The translations under genes and the position numbers were made by a program. This document shows positions 37,214-48,324 of a DNA stretch of 64,000 nucleotides, piece after piece (positions within the stretch are counted from its first letter, which is position 1; each line of letters begins with the position of its first letter). The DNA comes from Diatrype stigma (lineage: Eukaryota; Ascomycota; Sordariomycetes; Xylariales; Diatrypaceae). The stretch is from contig JAKJXP020000090.1 in NCBI GenBank assembly GCA_022225965.2, positions 1 through 64,000 of the forward strand. The letters are read 5' to 3'. The notes beneath the pieces were generated by a model that did not search any database, was not told the DNA's origin, and worked only from the letters and a program-made list of their open reading frames with translations.

Positions 37214-38922
37214 GTAGAACCACAGAACCATCCAAACCATGTGGCCACACGATTTGAAACAATCAACACCAGATGCGTGATGGAGATTTTTTTTCTATTT
37301 TCTGTATTCTATTTTAGCAGGGGGCCCAGGCATCCAGGGTCCCTGCGATGATCGACATTTACGGGCTACGCTAACCACCCTGCCACCCTACCAGCCTACG
37401 TATTCGGTACTCCCTTCTCTTAGCGTCGACATCTGCGCGATTACATACTAACTAGTTACCGGCTTACCTACATACACACATACAGACCTACCTGTTCATA
37501 GAGATACTGTAATACGGTACCACAGGCTGATAGGTTCATATCGCTTGGACGTTCAACGGCTATTGACCTGGTGGATGCCATTAAATCCCTACATACATAT
37601 ATACATACATAGGTACCTAGTCGGTATATGCAGATATCATGGATGGAGTACCTACCTAGGTAATAAGGGTCTACTGAGGCACAGGTATGTTGGTTAGGGG
37701 TTAGGTAACCATCTGGGTATGTATGCAACCCCGTCCGGCTAGTAGGAGGCATTCCCGCCCTTTTGACACACTACGTAATTTGTCGTAAGTGCCAGCGTAT
37801 ATGGGGAACTGCTCACTGTCCAGCTCGTATGAGATGACCTCGGAGACGGAACACAGAACACCAGCATCCCTCATGTACAATGTGCGCGTAGGGGCGTGAG
37901 GTGCGTGTAGTATATCTACGATGTATCGCACGCGGCACAATCACAGGGGATGAAAAGGGAAGGAGCTTGCACAACATCCTCTACCTACCCACATATACTC
38001 CCTAAGTCTGGGCTGGTCTGGGGCCGGGAATAGCGGGCATCTTCGGTTGTACAGTGCCAAATTGCCAAAAGGTGTAGTGAAATATCTCCAATCCTAGCCC
38101 GAGATATACTACATCTACACGCCTAGTTTCTGTACGCTATTACCTAACCCTAGTTAGACTGGAGGTTGCACGTGCTGCCCGGCATGTGGTAGGTACCTAG
38201 GTAATCGTTGATGCTCTGAGTGAATGCCGAGCTCACCTATCAAACCCCCAGCCGAAATATACGCATATTCATACATACATACGACATAGTAGATTACCCC
38301 TGCTCGGAGGGATTCTAGTGGGGGCTTATTGAGCTCCGCTATAGGTGATAACCTGCCTTCGTCACCAAAATGGCAGATGGCAGATGGCAGATGGTATGGA
38401 ATTCCCGTCAGGAGCCTAGGTACGTAGAAACAACCGAGCGAGTCTACCGCCGAAGGTAGCATAGCATTCTCCCGAGCCCCAAAATGACACCATGCGCTTT
38501 TCACGACGGTACCACATGCACGAACCAGACTGAGAGAAGAGAAAATGGAAAGACGCAAAGAAAAAGACACGCAATATATAATGACCCAGCGTTCTTATTA
38601 CGTGAACAGGCGCTATCTGGTGCTGATAGGTCATAGTTGACCAGTAACTACCTACTACATACCACTCACTGTGTAGGCGTACGTGGATACCTACAAGCGG
38701 GCACCATTCGGTGTTTGCCGGAGTTGTGCCCGAACGCCGGACCGTTGGCTTCCTGATGGAATCCGTTCATATTTGGTTCCCAATCGTCGTCCACCAGACC
38801 CGAGCCTTTTCTCGATGAGGCACTCCGCCGTAACCACATGTACATACCTTGGTTTAGATAGTCTAAATAGGTATCAAGGGCATGTGTAGGTATGTATGTA
38901 CTGCTTTGATGCACATTGGTAA

Positions 38923-38940
38923 TACCTAGGTACCTAGGTA
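38923..38940. repeat. Double TACCTAGGTA palindrome
   Basis: Two overlapping copies of the 10-bp palindrome form an 18-bp perfect inverted repeat. Other copies are at 37653-37662, 38194-38203, 39269-39278, 41593-41602 and 47586-47595. Confidence 0.9.
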
Positions 38941-40198
38941 TGAAATAGGCGCCGCTTCCCCTTCCCACCTTCAACCTTGGAACCTTCCCCACAGCCGGAT
39001 TAACCCACCGTACACGTTTCGAGTGCTATTTCTCGCATATGGGAAATCAATCGCACATGGGTTGCGCCTGTCAGGAAATTGGCGATCATCGCGTCCAGAG
39101 ATTCTGGACTCCAGAATCATCGGGTCTCTCTCCCTCCCAGTCGGCGGCCCCAGGACCGTCTCCATGAGTAGTTACCTCCTAACTACCTACCTAAGGTAGG
39201 CAGGCACATGGTTGTGTGTGGGTGGATTAGGTATGCCATTGAGCACATTGAGCATGTAGGTACATACCTACCTAGGTACTCTGGTCATCTGTCCGTGCCG
39301 CAATTTATGTAATAAGCGTATCGGTCCGTCATCACCATTGGGGAAACGAGGGAGGAAGACCTACGAAAGTAACCTACGAAATAGGTACAGGACGACCAGG
39401 TCGGTTTGACGTTCGGACAATGTAATAAACGGGGCTAGGCACCTGCATGCACTCCAAGTCACCTCGCGCCGAAAATCGAACCACCACAGGAACACCTCCG
39501 AACCCCCAGCGCACGTTCCGCCCGCCCTGCCTGCCTGCCCTGGGATGGATGTTCCTCTTGGAGGGCTTGGAAGATGGGAAGGCCTCAAGGCTTGGAGGGG
39601 GGACGGGGGACGGGAGACGGGGGGCGGACGGGGCAAGGACAGTGTCACTGTGGCCCCTCCCTTCCATCCCCCCCTTCCCAGGTGCCGTCTGCGGTGCCAG
39701 ACCCTCGCGACCAACGAAAGCCCAGCGAGAGGATCCGGCCAAGAGAAGGGGTCTGTAGGACTCCAGGGTCTAGGCCGCCATCGAACCTGCCGTTAGCCGA
39801 ATTATCTCGCACGCGCGATGCACCATGTCGTCATTGTCTCGCCTACTTTAATTTCCTTCTTTAGGGCTACAGAGCAATCTAATCCGAACGTCAGTGGAGA
39901 CACCGGCTGAGCTTTGGTTGGACTTTGGCAGTCGCCTAATACGTACTGCCTCAGCACTGTGGCACGCCCGTTCGTTCGCAGCCAGCGCAGTTCACATCAC
40001 GGGATCTATCATCCTCTAGAAGTCCAATATCTCTAAGGTCAGTGTGTCAATTGAGTAGATATATCCGAATAGTAACAAGTAAACTATCAGCATCCCATCC
40101 ACGCGGAGAATCTGCATCTCGCTTCCTAAATAGCTAGCTGTGTCAAAGCTCATGGGCAACATAGCGTGCAAACCTTAGATATGTTTGTCTCTTGTGCA

Positions 40199-41535
40199 TC
40201 ACTCGCGAACCCAGTGCAGCTCTACATCTAATGGCGTCTGTGGATTCGCCGTTATCATCCGGAGTGTCCAGGCAGGTTTCATCACAAGACAGGTAGCTTG
40301 AATATGTGGGAGCTGCTCCAGTCGCGCTGCAATCTCCGACTTACGCGCCGCATCGCTTGAACTTTTCCAAGTCCATGGACTGTCGTAGACTCTGTCGCCT
40401 TCTGTGTTAATGCTGTAGGCTGTATCTGCATACATCTGAGCTGTGGCCAGGTCTGATCGCAGGCAGTGAACCACACTCTCTTGAAAGTCTCCATTCTGCA
40501 TACGAATACTCCTTTCATGATTCCTCAGGTCTTTCAAGTATGTATTCCACAGAGCATGTTCCGATGTCGATACAAGTAGTATTTCGGCCTGGAGCATCGA
40601 CGTGACTCGATCTGTCTGGGCTTCGTTGTCCATATCTACCAGGAGTGCCGAATCCTCAAGAAGGAGTTCATTAAACTTCAGAAATGTTTCTGGCCATTGG
40701 AATATGTATGCCACAAAGGATATTTGTTGCAGCAACGGGAAGGCATCGCTGAATCCGTACATGAGTGTGGATTCCCAGTTGAGTGGGCGTTTGTTTGGCC
40801 CTTGGCGCAAAAGCACGTGCTTAGCTATAGTTGTGAAAGACCATATACCTCTGATAACTTGCGAGAATACGTCGTCGCGCATGTGCTTTGGAAAGTCCTT
40901 TGAAGGGTTATATCTTCCAGGAGTCAACAAAACATTGCTTGAGATACGGCTATCTCTGGCTTGTTGGAGGTCAATAAGTAAGGCATCTCGATCCGGGTTG
41001 AACCAAGTATGGGAATGCGGCAATGCACCACACAGTTGGTGATGGGAAACATCTACATAATATCTGCCAACCAGATGGACAGCTTCGAAGTTAAGCTGCT
41101 GATATTGTTCCTTCGCGAAATAATAGGCTTCTCGGCAAGTAAGTGCGATAGCTGGCAGCGGCAAAGGCTTCATGCTAAGGTATGGAGCTGACACCGGTCC
41201 CTCAGGATGGAACATTAGGATTCTTTGAGGGAAGGCATAGTCGTAGATTATTAGCCGTACTTCCGCTGGCAGAGTGTGGAGGTAGAGTCTTGGACGTGTT
41301 CTATTGTCCTGGCGCGCATTCTCTTCAGAGTGTTCCCTCCCGAAAACATTCATCTTCTCCAGTCGCTGAGTTCTTTGAAGAATGTGGTTGACTAGCATTA
41401 GGTTATTCTCAATTCGGTAATATTGAGAGAAGAGTAGCCGGTCTCACCATTCTCTTCGATGCTATTAAGTTTAGTCATCATAGCCATCAGCGTCTGCTGC
41501 AGGTCACCGTTGGGGTTTATATTCGAGGAAACCAT
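40199..41535 (-). CDS. Hypothetical 2EXR-type fungal protein with N-terminal coiled coil
   Basis: Two exons, 41535-41448 and 41391-40199, give 426 residues. The 56-bp intron has donor GTGAGA, a CCTAATGC branch region and acceptor GCTAG. It adds a 29-residue first exon to a frame that otherwise has an isolated Met at 41398. Residues about 10-45 form a heptad-like stretch (LQQTLMAMMTKLNSIEENV). Residues about 60-180 carry 2EXR-like motifs: LPAEVRLIIYDYAFP, ALTCREAYYFAKEQY and FNPDRDALLI. The family is large in filamentous ascomycetes and of unknown function, possibly protein-protein interaction. Neither neighbour gives a functional hint. The family assignment rests on motif pattern only. Confidence 0.75.
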
Positions 41536-44092
41536 GGTCGGCAAGTTCGAGACAGTTGGTGACAGTGGCCTATCAGTGGACGAGATGAATACTACCTAGG
41601 TAGGTAGTCCAGGGGCTGGTGTGTGTTGTTTTAGTTCATCACGAATGATGTAGTTAGACTGGGCTGTTGTAGGTCGATTCTCCTTCTTTCAGACGAAGGG
41701 GAGATGAAGTAGATGTTGCCTACATCAAACCTGGAACTCTTTGAAATCAACTCGCAGGTTGGAGGGGGCGGAGAGACACCTGGGCAGACAATCGGGCAGC
41801 CGTGGGAATAAGCCGTACCTGCCTCACCCCCATCTGCCCCCATACGCTGTCACTGGAAGTTGACACTGGACAGTTTAGCCAAGTGTTTTAGGTACTATGT
41901 ACCTGCCAATTGCCTACTTAGGAGGTATATACCGATACAGAGGTGAGGCCTTGGTCATGTGTCAAGAGCACTGGATGGAATAGTATTCCTTAGGCTTTAG
42001 GCCCCCTACAAAGTGATTGTTTGATACCTCGATACTTGGGTAGTATTGCTGTTGGCTTTATTATGATATTCTCTTACCCTGGGTTGTTTCGTGGCATCAC
42101 AATTGTGGCAAGGTGCTCGGTGTTACATATATTCTGACTGACGATCTAGGAACAAGCTGAGAAGGTCCATATAGTTTGGAAGAGAAGTTGCCTATTTAGC
42201 ATCTAGAGCCCGTAGATACACTTGTGTAAGTAGTTGAGTCTCCTGGGGACTAGTTCCATATCATGCTATAGGTTTCAAGGCCAATATATGTGGAATATTT
42301 ATCTCACCTATGATGTATAGGTTATTACTGATATAGCAAATCACAAGGCCTTGCAACATTCAGGGGTAAATATAGTCGACCTGAAGAGAATTGTGGTATG
42401 AAATATATTGTGGCTGATGTGCTCCTGGGAAGGGACCACATTGATATATTACTATGCCAGGGATTTAGGACTCCCTACCGTGGTTTACAACGCACGTTTA
42501 TACTGATTCGTTGTTTTTGTCTTGTTTTTGTCTTGTCGGAAGCAATGTCACCATCGACAACCTCACGTGAAGCTTCGGGCAAAGAGCTACAAGGTCACTA
42601 TGATGCTCGTTCATCGACAGCATCAACCACATGTACATGTCGAGTGCCCATTAAAAGCAACCCAGATCCGCGTCATGAAGCCCAGTATATATATCCAGGA
42701 GGCCGGGTTGGACACTATGCGCATGGCATACATAGTGTGGGTGAAGCCACAAACAAGAAGCTTATTGACCAACCTCGCAATTCGAGGGCAGGTTTAGCCA
42801 CAGACAACCTGACATAAACAAACATTATTGTTCCTTCCATTCTTATATCCAAGATCATGAGTTCTCCGGTGGTTTCTTACGTGCCAGACCACTTGTTATA
42901 GCCTCTTATGCCTAGAACATGGTTCCGACTTTCACCGCGTACACGACTCATCACCTGTACGGACCAAGAGCCTTCAGCATGATGCAACTACGCAGAGCGC
43001 GATTATACACGAAGCAAAGCAATGTCTGGAGGGGATCAACCTGTCGAATGGATTTCACCTACCAAAACGTCTACACCTAGATCCGCTCTGTCCACCCGCC
43101 CGTCCGTTTCGTCCGTCCCACAATGACGACCAGTGCATCCTTCAGTTGCGCGGGCCATACACATCTCGCAGAATATAAAAAGGAGCCCGCATACCCTCCA
43201 CTTTCATGGAACGGCCTCTCTCCGCCGCTTGCTGCGAACCCGACCTGCGACCGTGGGGTTTCCTCGCAGCTGCTGCAGAGTCATCACGTGGGAAGGAAAA
43301 GCAGGAGACAATCCCAAGACGTTATCAGATCTGCCCTTCAGACGAAAAAAGACGGCACCGGAGTAAAGTGGTTGAATGAAAGACAAACACAATTCTTCAT
43401 ATTGTTCCGTCGACCATTCTTGCGCAGCCAGCACATCCATCCTCCTTTCCTTCTCCCGTGGTTCGCTTAGACGGAAAAGGCACTTTAGGGGAATGGGCTA
43501 CCGCAGCCAGCGCTCGCTCCAAATGCGACGCTGGCGGTGATAGGCTGGTAGCGCAGCAGGTGACAGCTGGTCCTCCCCAGTGCCCGCCACGTCAACTGCA
43601 GTGAGGTCAAAAAAGGCGATCTCGCGAGTTTTATATGGGGGTGCAAAGCGTGGCACTGCGGCCCTGCTTTTGCCATCGCACCCTATGGCCGGACCGGCGA
43701 CGGGTCTACCGTTTCGCTGCGGAAACACATCACCATCGGCCATCGTCGATGAATTACACCAGGAAATGGATCCATCCAGAAGCTCGTACAGCGACGACTA
43801 GCGACATCATTGCGTGCGTGCCTGCGTGCGTGCGAGAAGCGAGCACTTTCCCAGGGGCATGGCACCCGACCGAATGTGTATAAAATCAGGAACGCCTCGT
43901 GGGAATCTTAGACCCCTTTTATTTTGGTTTTGCTTGTTCATCCCATCCTCAATACTCTCATGCCGTACCATAATTCTTTTTAGGGAGTCAGGGGCCACCG
44001 TCGCAATCCGGTCTAGGTGAGTAGCCTGGCCTGTTCGACATCGACATCGACATCGACGTCAACACCGACAGACGTGTAGACACGAAAACACC
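41536..44092. other. Intergenic spacer, partly AT-rich
   Basis: About 2.6 kb. The part at 41880-43080 is AT-rich with no credible frame; the open frame at 42398-42817 is short and has no recognisable motif. The proximal part is GC-richer, with GCGTGCGT repeats (43812-43830) and GACATC repeats (44036-44057) just before the AAA ATPase start. No tRNA was seen. Confidence 0.45.
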
Positions 44093-46801
44093 ATGGCTCG
44101 CAGCGCCGCATCCTCGAGCAGCGCCTGCTCGAGCCGCACGTCCACGAGCTTCACCTCCACCAGCAGCACCTCTACGCTGTCGAGCCGATGCGGCGACAAG
44201 CCGGCGGACAAGAACGTCAAGTACAGCGTTCCCGAGTGGTTCCTCTCCCACAACATCAGATCGCCCGCCGAGCTCAAGGACGTGAGCTCTGCCATCAGCT
44301 TGTGTGACGAGGAACCCCCGCACCCACACACATCATATGTCAAGGATGCAGCCCCTACCCAGGAACCGCCGCGCCAAGGCGCCCAGGCCCAGCAGGACTT
44401 TGGAAGTTGGTTGGATGACGATTGGGCCGGCTACTACGTGTTCCGCGACCTGTTCGCGGAGCTGCGGGACACCACGGCCTCGGCGCTGGTTCGCAGCGGG
44501 GCCCCAAGGGGTCGGCTGCCCTCGTCGACGCAGGGCGTCGTGCTCCGCTCGTCCGTCCATGGCGGGAGAGATTTCCTCGACGAGGTGGTCCTCCGCGTGG
44601 CTCAGGACCTGGAGGTGACGCTCGTGTCCATCGGCATGGAGGACATCGAGGACCTGGGATGGGAGTTTGATCAGCAGGAGCTGGAGACCGACCCGGAGTG
44701 CGACCTGTGCTCCGAGGAGGAAGGGGAGCAGCCGGACCGCGAGTCGTTCATGGGACCGGCGCTGCACTACTTCGCCGTCGACGGCAAGAAGAACGCGTCC
44801 GAAGAGGCCTGGGACCGGCATAAGAGGGCGTTTTCCGCCATCCTGGACGCCCCGAAGATGAAGTCGACGACGACGACGAACACGGAAGCTCAGACAGCGG
44901 AGGTTGAAGCAGGCGCACGACCAACCGCGAAGGAGCGCAAACCTTTCCTACTCTACTTCCGCGATGTGAAGCGGATGCTGGACGTCGACACGAGCTGCAA
45001 GTTCCTGGACAGGCTGCAGGAGTGTGTGGAGCAGAGGCGGAGGGCTGGCGAGAGCATCGCCCTCGTGGTCGGGCTGTCGCACGCCGGCACGTCCGACGAA
45101 GACACGTCCAGCGCGGCGTCGTGCCGGTGGACGCCATGCCACTGCTGCTGCTGGATCTGCGAGGACTGCAACGACCACGGCTGCAAGACGCACACGTGCG
45201 AGCCGGAGCGGATCAAGGATCGGCTGCTCGCGGAGAGGACCCCGATCATCACCATGACGCCCTCCAAGATCACCGAGAAGATGCTGGAGAGATATGAGGG
45301 AAGACGGGAAGGCGTCGCCCCTGGAGATGTCAACCTACGGCGACTTCAGCGCACGCTTCGCTTGCAAATCCCGCAACACTTCGCCCCTGGAGTCTTGCAG
45401 CCGCAGTCTAGCTGGTTTAAAGAGTTCGGCGCGAAATCGCTGGAAGATTCGCTCTGGTCCGAACTCGAAGTAGACCGAGCCGCAGCCCAGGTTATCGGTA
45501 AAGCTTGGAGGAAACCCCAGCTTGATCTCGATGACGTGGGCGTCGTCCTCCGCCGCATGAGCCTCCTGAAAGGGGATGGCCCTGGCACCCTGCCTGAAGA
45601 AGTCATTCCGCCCGGCGACAATGGCAATGATGACGGAATGAATGCCGCGAGGCGAAAGTCAGCCGCATGGAGGGACAAGATGAGATCGATAAGATCCCAA
45701 TGCAACCCGTATGAGGCGAGTCTTCTATCATGCGTTGTCAACCCTGGTAAGTGCAGACCCGACACAACCCCCCCCCCCCTTGACAATATTGATAAGTTGG
45801 GTGTGAATATTAACCTCGCAGCAGATGACCTCCAATCGACATATGACGACGTGATCCTCGATGACGAGATCAAAGAGACCATCCGACTCCTCGTATTCCA
45901 GTCGCAATTCTCTTCCTCTTCCTCTCCCTCTTCCTCTTCCCCCGCTGCCAATATCGCCGCCGCCTCCTCCCACCCGCTGCTATCGCAGCTCAAGATCAAG
46001 GGCGCCCTGCTGTACGGGCCGCCCGGCACGGGCAAGACGCACCTGGGGCGCGCCGTCGCCAAGGAGTCCGGGGCGGCGATGCTGGCGGTGGACTGCGCGG
46101 CCGTAATGTCGCAGTGGGTGGGCGAGACGGAGAAGTGCATCCGGGCGGCGTTCTCGCTCGCGGCCAAGCTGTCGCCCTGCGTGCTCTTCATCGACGAGGT
46201 CGACTCGCTCTTCTACCACCGGCGCTTCCGCGACAAGGCCTGGGAGCGCAGCGCCATCACGCAGTTCCTGACGGAGATGGACGGGCTCCACTCCAACAGC
46301 GGGAACGCAAGCGGGAAGCCGTTCGTGATGGTGGCGACGAACCGCCCCATGGACCTCGACGACGCGTTCCTGCGCCGCCTGCCGCAGAAGATCCCGTTCG
46401 GGCTGCCGGACCGGGCGGCGCGGGCGCGGATCCTGCGCCTGTTCCTGCGCCAGGAGGAGGAGGAGGGGCAGGGGGGCCGCGAGGGCGTCAGCGTCGACGG
46501 GCTCGCCACCGTGACCGAGGGCTACTCGGGCTCGGACCTGCGCAGCCTGTGCGCCGAGGCGGCGCTGCAGTGGGCGCTCGAGCAGCAGCAGCGCGCCCAC
46601 GCGCAGGCCCGCGCCAACATGGCGCGCGAGCCCGACGGCTCCGTCGTCACCACCGTGGCCCTGCCCGACAAGCTGCGTCTCGCCCGCCCGCACTTCATGA
46701 GGGCGCTGGCCAAGATCCGGCCCTCCGTCTCAAGGGCCTCGCTGGGCGAGCTGAACAAGTTCACGCGCCGCTTCGCGCCCACCTCCTCGAGAGGCAGGTA
46801 A
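44093..46801 (+). CDS. Fungal AAA ATPase with long unique N-terminus
   Basis: Two exons, 44093-45746 and 45822-46801, give 877 residues. The frame is also open through the 75-bp intron, so an unspliced 902-residue reading exists. I prefer the intron because it has GTAAGT and GCAG ends and its removal gives NPADDLQSTYDDV, typical of this family's pre-AAA segment. The AAA module (about 610-800) has Walker A GPPGTGKTHLG, Walker B VLFIDEVDSLF and a sensor/arginine-finger segment ATNRPMDLDDAFLRRLP. It resembles the spastin/katanin/Msp1 (meiotic) clade. The N-terminal 600 residues are typical only of fungal relatives; a Ser/Thr-rich start and a Cys-rich stretch at 344-369 stand out. The substrate is unknown. 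Confidence 0.88.
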   Translation: MARSAASSSSACSSRTSTSFTSTSSTSTLSSRCGDKPADKNVKYSVPEWFLSHNIRSPAELKDVSSAISLCDEEPPHPHTSYVKDAAPTQEPPRQGAQAQQDFGSWLDDDWAGYYVFRDLFAELRDTTASALVRSGAPRGRLPSSTQGVVLRSSVHGGRDFLDEVVLRVAQDLEVTLVSIGMEDIEDLGWEFDQQELETDPECDLCSEEEGEQPDRESFMGPALHYFAVDGKKNASEEAWDRHKRAFSAILDAPKMKSTTTTNTEAQTAEVEAGARPTAKERKPFLLYFRDVKRMLDVDTSCKFLDRLQECVEQRRRAGESIALVVGLSHAGTSDEDTSSAASCRWTPCHCCCWICEDCNDHGCKTHTCEPERIKDRLLAERTPIITMTPSKITEKMLERYEGRREGVAPGDVNLRRLQRTLRLQIPQHFAPGVLQPQSSWFKEFGAKSLEDSLWSELEVDRAAAQVIGKAWRKPQLDLDDVGVVLRRMSLLKGDGPGTLPEEVIPPGDNGNDDGMNAARRKSAAWRDKMRSIRSQCNPYEASLLSCVVNPGKCRPDTTPPPLDNIDKLGVNINLAADDLQSTYDDVILDDEIKETIRLLVFQSQFSSSSSPSSSSPAANIAAASSHPLLSQLKIKGALLYGPPGTGKTHLGRAVAKESGAAMLAVDCAAVMSQWVGETEKCIRAAFSLAAKLSPCVLFIDEVDSLFYHRRFRDKAWERSAITQFLTEMDGLHSNSGNASGKPFVMVATNRPMDLDDAFLRRLPQKIPFGLPDRAARARILRLFLRQEEEEGQGGREGVSVDGLATVTEGYSGSDLRSLCAEAALQWALEQQQRAHAQARANMAREPDGSVVTTVALPDKLRLARPHFMRALAKIRPSVSRASLGELNKFTRRFAPTSSRGR

Positions 46802-48324
46802 TAAGAAAGTAGGCAGAAAACAAACCTCCATCCATCCCCGGAAGTTTAAGACGCAAAACGGCATGCTGATCGCTGATTCTCCACGCCGCAGTGGTGGGGG
46901 AAAGCAGTCTCGTATAAGAAAGGAGGGTGGGATCCCATGTTTTTCGGTTGCATATGATATGGGCTTGGTTAGCAGTCTAGGTAGCCGTTTGTTTTAGAGA
47001 TGCGTGTGTGTTGTATTATACCCCTCTCAGACTTTCCGGCGGCGTTCCGGCTTTCCCTTTGTTTATACGGTACAGGTATTATCTATGCTACTTATGTAGC
47101 ATCCTTCAGCTCCGAGAGCCCCGTCCTATGTATATGAATCTATTTTTGCTTTCCCAGCTTTCTCAGGGGCTGATGTCTCTACGGCTACCCAATGCTTTTG
47201 GACTATCATATTCATATATCTTAGGTAGTCGGCGTTGTGAATACCCGGACAACCTCACAGTTTCTCGCGTTGCTTTAGGTATCTAGGAACAGTGTATAGA
47301 TACTAGTTAGTGTGAACTAAGAGCGAAAGGGGTGGCAACCTCGAACGAAATCCGCTTCGTGGGTTGTCAAAATCTACAGGTCTTCCTACGGCGCGGCATA
47401 TTCCAGTGAATAGTATCTGTCAGAAGCCCTCCTGGGAGTCTGAGCTGGGGTCGAGCTTCAGGGGTATCGTTCCTCGTGCTACTCGACTCTGCCGCAATGC
47501 TCCTATACGATAAAGACGCCCCTGGCCATCCCTGATTGTCATGAACCTCGTATATTGTATATACATTCCGTGACAGATCTATGTATACCTAGGTATGTGG
47601 TGTTTATCACGTTGCATTTGATCTGTGGAACCCAGCACGGCTGGGGTACCGGAGCTGCGGTCCCGTTGGTGTATAAATTCGGCACCCTACCGATGTCCTC
47701 AATCTCGGATCGGCCATGATCGAGCTCGGCAGTTGCCGTCGAATATCCCCGCTACAAAATATCGTGTTTATTTCTCTTGGGCCTTTTTTTATTTAAGTCG
47801 TGATCAATGTGCCCCCATACCATAGGACTGTATTTGACTATAGCGTTACTGTATCGTTGAAGTACATATCGCTAGAACAACGCAAAAGGTTCCATCGTCG
47901 CCAGCACCGTCATAGGTTCTCTATTTTTCTCCGGCTGCACTGGATAGGTCGAAAGTGCCTCATCCCTGTACATATCACGGAGACGGAACCCCAATCGGTC
48001 AAGCCTGTCGCATCAATGCCTAAGTAGCAACTTGACGGGTGGATACGCCGGGGGACCGGAGGACCGGGGGGTCTGAATCTGAATACGAGAAAATCCACCT
48101 TCATGCGGGACGGACACGAGCGAAGATTCGATAAGGCGATGAACGAATATATCACGAATTGAAATCATGGCGTCTCAAAAAGGTGAGCAGCTCCTCGCTG
48201 CTCTTCTCACTCCAGGCGAGGCCCTTCTCCTCGCAACCATTGCCTTGCTCGCTCATCGCCATACGGGATAACGGACCAGCCCACTAGCCAATTCTTTGCT
48301 TCCGCGATTCACCAACTACCCATC
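46802..48324. other. Intergenic spacer
   Basis: About 1.5 kb, mildly AT-rich, with one TACCTAGGTA palindrome at 47586-47595. It holds the 3' end of the AAA gene and the promoter of the peptidase gene. No supported gene. Confidence 0.5.

Larger units (their letters stand above)
36058..40198. other. Long intergenic spacer with tandem repeats and TACCTAGGTA palindromes
   Basis: About 4.1 kb without a supported gene. It contains a GATGCG-type array (about 36835-36895), a CCAGTGTC array (about 36971-37062), a GCAGTGGCAG/CAGCAG tract (37135-37213) and GCAGAT repeats (38370-38392). Five copies of the palindrome TACCTAGGTA occur between 37653 and 39278. Open frames here look repeat-driven. Confidence 0.5.

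Noticed and set aside
39770..39800. Possible tRNA T-arm (GGTTCGATGG on the minus strand)
   Set aside because: No matching acceptor stem, D-arm or anticodon arm could be placed around it.
42398..42817. 139-codon plus-strand open frame
   Set aside because: AT-rich context, no recognisable motif, no splice partners. Not supported as a gene.
45346..46191. 281-codon minus-strand frame opposite the AAA ATPase
   Set aside because: It is antisense to the Walker A region of a clear AAA module, and no motif was found in it.
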